This document shows positions 22,837-26,228 of a DNA stretch of 26,228 nucleotides, in pieces (positions within the stretch are counted from its first letter, which is position 1; each line of letters opens with the position of its first letter). The notes beneath the pieces were generated by a model. It was not told the origin of the DNA and ran no database searches. It was given only the letters and a program-made list of their open reading frames with translations. This DNA is from DASSWB01 sp035705495 (lineage in GTDB: Bacteria; Bacteroidota; Bacteroidia; Flavobacteriales; Flavobacteriaceae). A program made the translations under genes and the position numbers. Location: contig DASSWB010000006.1 of NCBI GenBank assembly GCA_035705495.1, forward strand, positions 1-26,228, written 5' to 3'.

Positions 22837-24096
22837 TCATTTTAATTTGAAAGGAATTGATGATTTCAATCGCAATTTCGCATAGTCACGGATCATTTTT
22901 GTCGCTCCCATATTTTGTTGCACAAATTCTGCTGACTTTTCACCGGTTTCATTTCTAAAATCCGTATCTGAAATCAGTTTATCAAGTAAATCCTTTAATT
23001 CTTTCCCATTTGAAACAACGAAGAGTCCGCCGTGATTTTTCAATTTTTCAGCTTCAGGAAATTTCTGGTGATTTTCACCAATAACAATCGGAATACCAAA
23101 AGCAGCAGGTTCTAAAATATTGTGTAAACCGGTTTTACCCGCAGCACCGCCTACGTATGCGATATCGGCATAACTGTAAATCCGAGTGAGGTATCCAATG
23201 GTATCCACGATAAAAACATTGGCCGATTTCAGATCCTGATTTTTCATTTCTGAAAAAAGCAATGTTTTCTTGTTGATTCGATTCGCCAGGTTTTTTACGT
23301 TTTTAAAAATATGTGGCGCAATGATCCATTTTATTGCTTCGGAAGTGTCGTTGATGTAATCAACGAGCAAGTCTTCGTCTTCCGGCCAAGAACTACCCAC
23401 AACAATGCAAAGTTGGCCATTTTTGAATTCTGAAATAAAATCGATTTTATTATTGGCTTCCAATTGTGCATTCACCCGATCAAAACGCGTATCACCGCTA
23501 ACGGAAACATTTTTGATTCCAATGTTTTGCAGTAAATCGGCAGACGATTTTTCCTGCACAAAAATATGATCGAATTTTTGAAGTGATTTCCGCATCAAGC
23601 CGCCATAATTCTTAAAGTAAACCTGATCCTTCCTAAAGTTTGCAGAAAATAAAACGGTTGGGATCTTTTTATTTTCTAAAGCTGCCAAATAATTTGGCCA
23701 GACTTCATATTTAATAAAAAATACCATTTTCGGATTCACGATTTCAACGAATTTTTCGGCATTCGCTTTCGTGTCGAGCGGCAAATAAGTGATCACATCA
23801 GCTAGTTTGCTGTTTTTTTTATTTTCATATCCGCTCGGAGAAAAAAATGTGACCAAAATTTTATAATCTGAAAAATCTTGCTTTAAAGCTTCAATGACAG
23901 GAACCGATTGTTCGTATTCGCCCAGTGACGCAGCGTGAAACCAAAGAAATTTATCATTTGGTTTTGTCTTTTTTTCCAAAGTTGAAAAAACCTCTTTTCG
24001 GCCATCTACAAAAAGTTTCATTTTGTCACTCAGCAACCGACTCGCAGGCAGGATTTTTTCCGCTAAAGAAATGCCAACATTGTAAAGAAATTTCAT
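22837..24096 (-). CDS. waaA: 3-deoxy-D-manno-octulosonic acid transferase
   Basis: A 419-residue GT-B glycosyltransferase (GT30) that adds Kdo from CMP-Kdo to the lipid A precursor at the cytoplasmic face of the inner membrane, the first step of LPS core assembly. The family signature WFHAASLGEYEQS contains the catalytic Glu60. The C-terminal half has GDTRFDRV, WIIAPHIFK and the nucleotide-binding GGAAGKTGLHNILEPAAFGIPIVIGENHQKFPEA segment split over two motifs. The N-terminal hydrophobic start serves as a membrane anchor. ATG 24096 is used, because the frame extends only to a TTG at 24102. It is divergent from the DegT aminotransferase gene, with 94 bases between start codons. Confidence 0.95.
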   Translation of the reverse strand: MKFLYNVGISLAEKILPASRLLSDKMKLFVDGRKEVFSTLEKKTKPNDKFLWFHAASLGEYEQSVPVIEALKQDFSDYKILVTFFSPSGYENKKNSKLADVITYLPLDTKANAEKFVEIVNPKMVFFIKYEVWPNYLAALENKKIPTVLFSANFRKDQVYFKNYGGLMRKSLQKFDHIFVQEKSSADLLQNIGIKNVSVSGDTRFDRVNAQLEANNKIDFISEFKNGQLCIVVGSSWPEDEDLLVDYINDTSEAIKWIIAPHIFKNVKNLANRINKKTLLFSEMKNQDLKSANVFIVDTIGYLTRIYSYADIAYVGGAAGKTGLHNILEPAAFGIPIVIGENHQKFPEAEKLKNHGGLFVVSNGKELKDLLDKLISDTDFRNETGEKSAEFVQQNMGATKMIRDYAKLRLKSSIPFKLK

Positions 24097-24142
24097 TTCC
24101 AATTTTTCTAAACGCTAAAATACTTCTAATTATAAAAACTGA

Positions 24143-24173
24143 TTGTCATTGGAGGCTATATTTTGTATTTTCG
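24143..24173 (+). promoter_or_regulatory. promoter of the DegT aminotransferase gene
   Basis: TTG (24143-24145), a 20-base spacer and TATTTTCG (24166-24173) fit the Bacteroidota consensus with one mismatch. Transcription would start near 24177, about 14 nt before ATG 24191. The frame's upstream TTG at 24143 is part of the promoter and not a start codon. Confidence 0.6.
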
Positions 24174-24190
24174 CAGAAGACAATTTCGCT

Positions 24191-25321
24191 ATGAAAAAAA
24201 TACAAATGGTTGATCTTAAAGGTCAATATGAAGATATAAAAGATCAAGTAAACGCTTCCATACAAGAAGTTATAGAAACCACCGCATTCATAAACGGTCC
24301 TGAAGTCCAAAATTTTCAAAAAGAACTTGAAAATTATTTGGGCGTGAAGCACGTAATTCCCTGCGCAAACGGAACCGATGCTTTGCAAATCGCAATGATG
24401 GGTTTGGGATTGAAACCAGGTGACGAAGTCATTACCGCCGATTTCACTTTTGCGGCTACTGTTGAAGTGATTGCATTGCTTCAACTTACACCTGTTTTGG
24501 TTGATGTGGAACCCGATACTTTTAATATTTCTATTGAAGCCATTAAAAAAGCAATTACGCCAAAAACCAAAGCCATTGTTCCCGTTCATCTTTTCGGCCA
24601 AACAGCAAATATGGATGCGATTATGGAAATTGCCGAAAAACATAATCTTTTCGTCATCGAAGACAATGCGCAAGCAATAGGCGCCAATTACCACGGAAAA
24701 AACGGAACCAAAAAAGCCGGTGCCATCGGTCACGCAGCTTCCACTTCTTTTTTTCCTTCCAAAAATTTGGGATGTTACGGAGATGGCGGTGCCATTTTCA
24801 CGAATGATGATGAACTTGCACATACTTTACGCGGAATCGTAAACCACGGAATGTATGAGCGTTACCACCACGATGTTGTTGGCGTGAATTCGCGTTTGGA
24901 TAGTATTCAGGCCGCAGTTTTACGGGCGAAATTGCCAAAATTAAATGCTTATAATCGCGCCCGTCAGGAAGCTGCGAAAAAATATTCTGTAGCTTTCCGC
25001 GGAGAAAAAAATATCGAAATTCCTTTCACCGAAGGAAAAGAAGACACGCACGTTTACCACCAATACACCTTGAAAATTACTAACGGAAAACGTGATGCAT
25101 TGGTAAACCACCTTAACGAAAAAGGAATTCCCTGCGGAGTTTACTATCCAATTCCGTTACACAGCCAAAAAGCGTACAAAGATGAACGGTATAATGAAGC
25201 TGACTTTCCAGTAACAAACCAATTGGTGAAAGAAGTGATTTCACTTCCAATGCACACAGAACTGGATGATGAGCAGATTGATCTTATTACGAAAAGTGTG
25301 ATTGAGTTTGTAAATGGGTAA
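24191..25321 (+). CDS. DegT/DnrJ/EryC1-family sugar aminotransferase
   Basis: A 376-residue PLP enzyme of the fold-type I sugar aminotransferase family, which aminates keto groups of nucleotide sugars used in LPS, capsule or glycoprotein glycans. Motifs: the N-terminal MVDLKGQYEDIKDQV, CANGTDALQIAM (PLP phosphate site), VHLFGQTANM, VIEDNAQAIGA (Asp158 and Gln161 contact PLP), and the Schiff-base Lys191 in FFPSKNLGCYGDGGA. The C-terminal half has NSRLDSIQAAVLRAKL and GVYYPIPLHSQKAY. The closest named relatives are WbpE/WlbC-type UDP-3-keto-hexuronate aminotransferases, but I cannot fix the substrate. The context is WaaA, divergent, so envelope glycan work is likely. A weak hairpin follows. Confidence 0.92.
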   Translation: MKKIQMVDLKGQYEDIKDQVNASIQEVIETTAFINGPEVQNFQKELENYLGVKHVIPCANGTDALQIAMMGLGLKPGDEVITADFTFAATVEVIALLQLTPVLVDVEPDTFNISIEAIKKAITPKTKAIVPVHLFGQTANMDAIMEIAEKHNLFVIEDNAQAIGANYHGKNGTKKAGAIGHAASTSFFPSKNLGCYGDGGAIFTNDDELAHTLRGIVNHGMYERYHHDVVGVNSRLDSIQAAVLRAKLPKLNAYNRARQEAAKKYSVAFRGEKNIEIPFTEGKEDTHVYHQYTLKITNGKRDALVNHLNEKGIPCGVYYPIPLHSQKAYKDERYNEADFPVTNQLVKEVISLPMHTELDDEQIDLITKSVIEFVNG

Positions 25322-25380
25322 AAAGAAAAGAGATCATAGAGAAGAGAAAAAAGATTCTGATTTTTGATTTCTGAACATTT

Positions 25381-25410
25381 AAACACAGTACAAATGAAGC
25401 TGTGCTTTTT
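25381..25410 (+). terminator. likely terminator after the DegT gene
   Basis: CACAG (25384-25388) pairs with CTGTG (25400-25404) across an 11-base loop, flanked by AAA and followed by five T (25406-25410), 60 bases after the stop codon. The stem is short. Confidence 0.5.
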
Positions 25411-25448
25411 GATTCCAAAAAATCCATTATTTCTATAAAGGCAAAGAT

Positions 25449-25705
25449 TTTGGCTAAAGCCGATAATTGTTTTAATTTCTATACCTCCAGCTGAAGCTGG
25501 AGGCAATTGATGCATTGAAATTGATGAATTCAATTAAAGAGTCAATTGAATTTCTTCAACTGAGCTTGAAGAAATTCAAAATGTTTTTTGTAATTGAAAA
25601 AATCCATCGCCCCAGGCTTCTGCCTTTTATACAAAAAAAGAATTCAATTGCCATGGGCTTCAGCCCATGGAACCAAAGAATATTCACATTAAGGCTTTAG
25701 CCAAA
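25449..25705. repeat. REP-like palindromic module 1 (two units in inverted orientation)
   Basis: It is bounded by TTTGGCTAAAGCC at 25449-25461 and its complement GGCTTTAGCCAAA at 25693-25705. Inside are the palindromes CCTCCAGCTGAAGCTGGAGG (25484-25503) and CCATGGGCTTCAGCCCATGG (25651-25670). Both have 7-bp arms around a CTTCAG core (in opposite orientations), but different arm sequences. A 14-bp hairpin lies at 25546-25559/25566-25579 and a decayed hairpin AGGCTTCTGCCT at 25614-25625. The whole looks like a BIME, a pair of REP elements facing each other. No gene is seen here. Confidence 0.75.
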
Positions 25706-25709
25706 TCTT

Positions 25710-25793
25710 TTAAAAGAGAATATGAGGAAATTGTTCTTGTAATTTTGTTTTCTTATCCTCTAAATCCTTTAGGAATTCCTGATATTGGATAGA
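25710..25793 (-). pseudogene. decayed copy of the GSCFA gene's last 27 codons
   Basis: The minus strand in frame from 25793 to a TAA at 25710-25712 reads SIQYQEFLKDLEDKKTKL then LQEQFPHILF and stop. The GSCFA gene at 25909-26228 ends with STQNQQFLQVLEERKLKM then MQEQFPHISF and stop. About 17 of 27 residues are identical, and DNA similarity includes the stop codon and the sequence just beyond it. Upstream the similarity stops at 25793, where repeat DNA begins, and an in-frame stop is found at 25842-25844, so this is a remnant and not a gene. It lies between two REP-like modules, each of which abuts a GSCFA end. Confidence 0.75.
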
Positions 25794-25904
25794 GGCATTT
25801 GATGCATTGAAATTGATAAATTCAAAAATTATTTCCAGAATTCACTTGCCATGGGCTTCAGCCCATGGACTGAAAAATATTTACATTTTAAGGCTTTAGC
25901 CAAA
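25794..25904. repeat. REP-like palindromic module 2
   Basis: It starts with GAGGCATTTGATGCATTG, close to GAGGCAATTGATGCATTG of module 1 (25500-25517), then a shared AAATTGATxAATTC. It carries a second exact copy of CCATGGGCTTCAGCCCATGG (25849-25868) and ends with GGCTTTAGCCAAA (25892-25904), four bases before the GSCFA stop codon. Relative to module 1, the inner ~140 bases are missing. Confidence 0.75.
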
Positions 25905-25908
25905 CCTT

Positions 25909-26228
25909 TTAAAAGCTGATATGCGGAAACTGCTCCTGCATTTTTAATTTTCTCTCTTCCAAAACCTGTAAAAACTGTTGGTTCTGCGTGCTTTCCAAAT
26001 TAAAAGCTCGATGCTGAAGTCCGTTTTGAATTTTTTCCACAGTTTTCATTATTGATTCAGCTTCTGGAGCAATCCAAATTTCGGAAAATCGTTCCCAAAT
26101 ATAATCGATGGCAATTTCGGAAGGATGAATCATATCGGCAGCATAAAATCGATAATCCCGTAGCTCGTCCATCATAATTTCGTAAGATGGAAAATAAGCG
26201 ATTTTTGAATTTAAAAAATGATCCAACA
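25909..26228 (-). CDS. GSCFA-domain protein, C-terminal part
   Basis: The last 106 codons or so of a gene that continues past the right edge. The segment YFPSYEIMMDELRDYRFYAADMIHPSEIAIDYIWERF is the conserved end of the GSCFA family (motif pieces: FPSYEIMMDELRDYRFY, then DMIHPSE). GSCFA proteins are SGNH-like putative hydrolases of Bacteroidota; the Asp/His pair in DMIHPS would be catalytic by analogy. The TTG at 26224-26226 is an internal Leu codon and not a start. The stop codon lies four bases from REP-like module 2, and a decayed copy of the end of this gene lies beyond the module. Function in the cell is unknown. Confidence 0.85.
   Translation of the reverse strand, partial: LDHFLNSKIAYFPSYEIMMDELRDYRFYAADMIHPSEIAIDYIWERFSEIWIAPEAESIMKTVEKIQNGLQHRAFNLESTQNQQFLQVLEERKLKMQEQFPHISF

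Noticed and set aside
24146..24823. 225-codon open frame on the minus strand
   Set aside because: It lies antisense to the well-conserved DegT aminotransferase gene and its translation (Cys/Phe/Ile-rich) resembles no protein family; a shadow frame.
25449..25904. Repeated palindromes as a possible CRISPR array
   Set aside because: The repeats are hairpins with varying arms and irregular spacing, in both orientations, with related sequence between them and no cas genes nearby. They fit REP-like elements.

Overview
The window is a stretch of AT-rich chromosome from a member of the Bacteroidota, most likely a Flavobacteriaceae species. The evidence is a GldA-type gliding ABC ATPase, a DAHP synthase-chorismate mutase fusion, an HPPK-deoxynucleoside kinase fusion, a DUF6122 protein, head-GIN and DUF6252-like lipoproteins, a GSCFA protein, almost no Shine-Dalgarno sequences, and repeated promoters of the Bacteroidota form TTG-N17-23-TAnnTTTG. 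I cannot name the genus. Most of the window is housekeeping DNA. I see no prophage, integron, CRISPR array, tRNA or rRNA.

Layout. Bases 1-3461 (minus strand) hold two operons: mazG-like / small membrane protein / aroA (cut by the left edge), and DAHP synthase-chorismate mutase / rsgA / dtd. gldA (plus) diverges from the second operon and converges, over a shared hairpin terminator, on a VOC-family gene. A head-GIN lipoprotein and a PagL-like outer-membrane lipid A deacylase overlap by four bases. metK follows, with a convincing SAM-II riboswitch in its leader. Bases 8441-11184 encode a two-component system (NarL-type regulator, TPR histidine kinase, and a 78-residue membrane/coiled-coil protein). 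Next are a secreted beta-propeller protein and a DUF6252-like lipoprotein, whose promoters share an almost identical 20-bp dyad. Bases 14013-17231 (plus) hold a glutaryl-CoA-dehydrogenase-like enzyme and an SLC13/TrkA-C permease. A DUF6122 membrane protein and a large AsmA protein lie on the minus strand. The right part holds the HPPK-dNK fusion, an XRE-S24 regulator with operator-like direct repeats in its promoter, a small acidic lipoprotein, the Kdo transferase WaaA, a DegT-family sugar aminotransferase and the 3' end of a GSCFA gene cut by the right edge.

Functional themes are aromatic biosynthesis (DAHP synthase/chorismate mutase, EPSP synthase), envelope and LPS biology (WaaA, PagL-like, AsmA, DegT aminotransferase, lipoproteins), SAM supply under riboswitch control, and a signalling/secreted-protein cluster at 8.4-13.9 kb.

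The most unusual parts are: (1) the 25.4-25.9 kb intergenic region, where REP-like palindromic modules surround a decayed copy of the last 27 codons of the neighbouring GSCFA gene; (2) the twin dyad promoters at 13.2 and 13.9 kb; (3) the metK SAM-II riboswitch, which sits about 60 nt from the start codon; (4) the direct-repeat operator and apparently leaderless promoter of the XRE-S24 gene.
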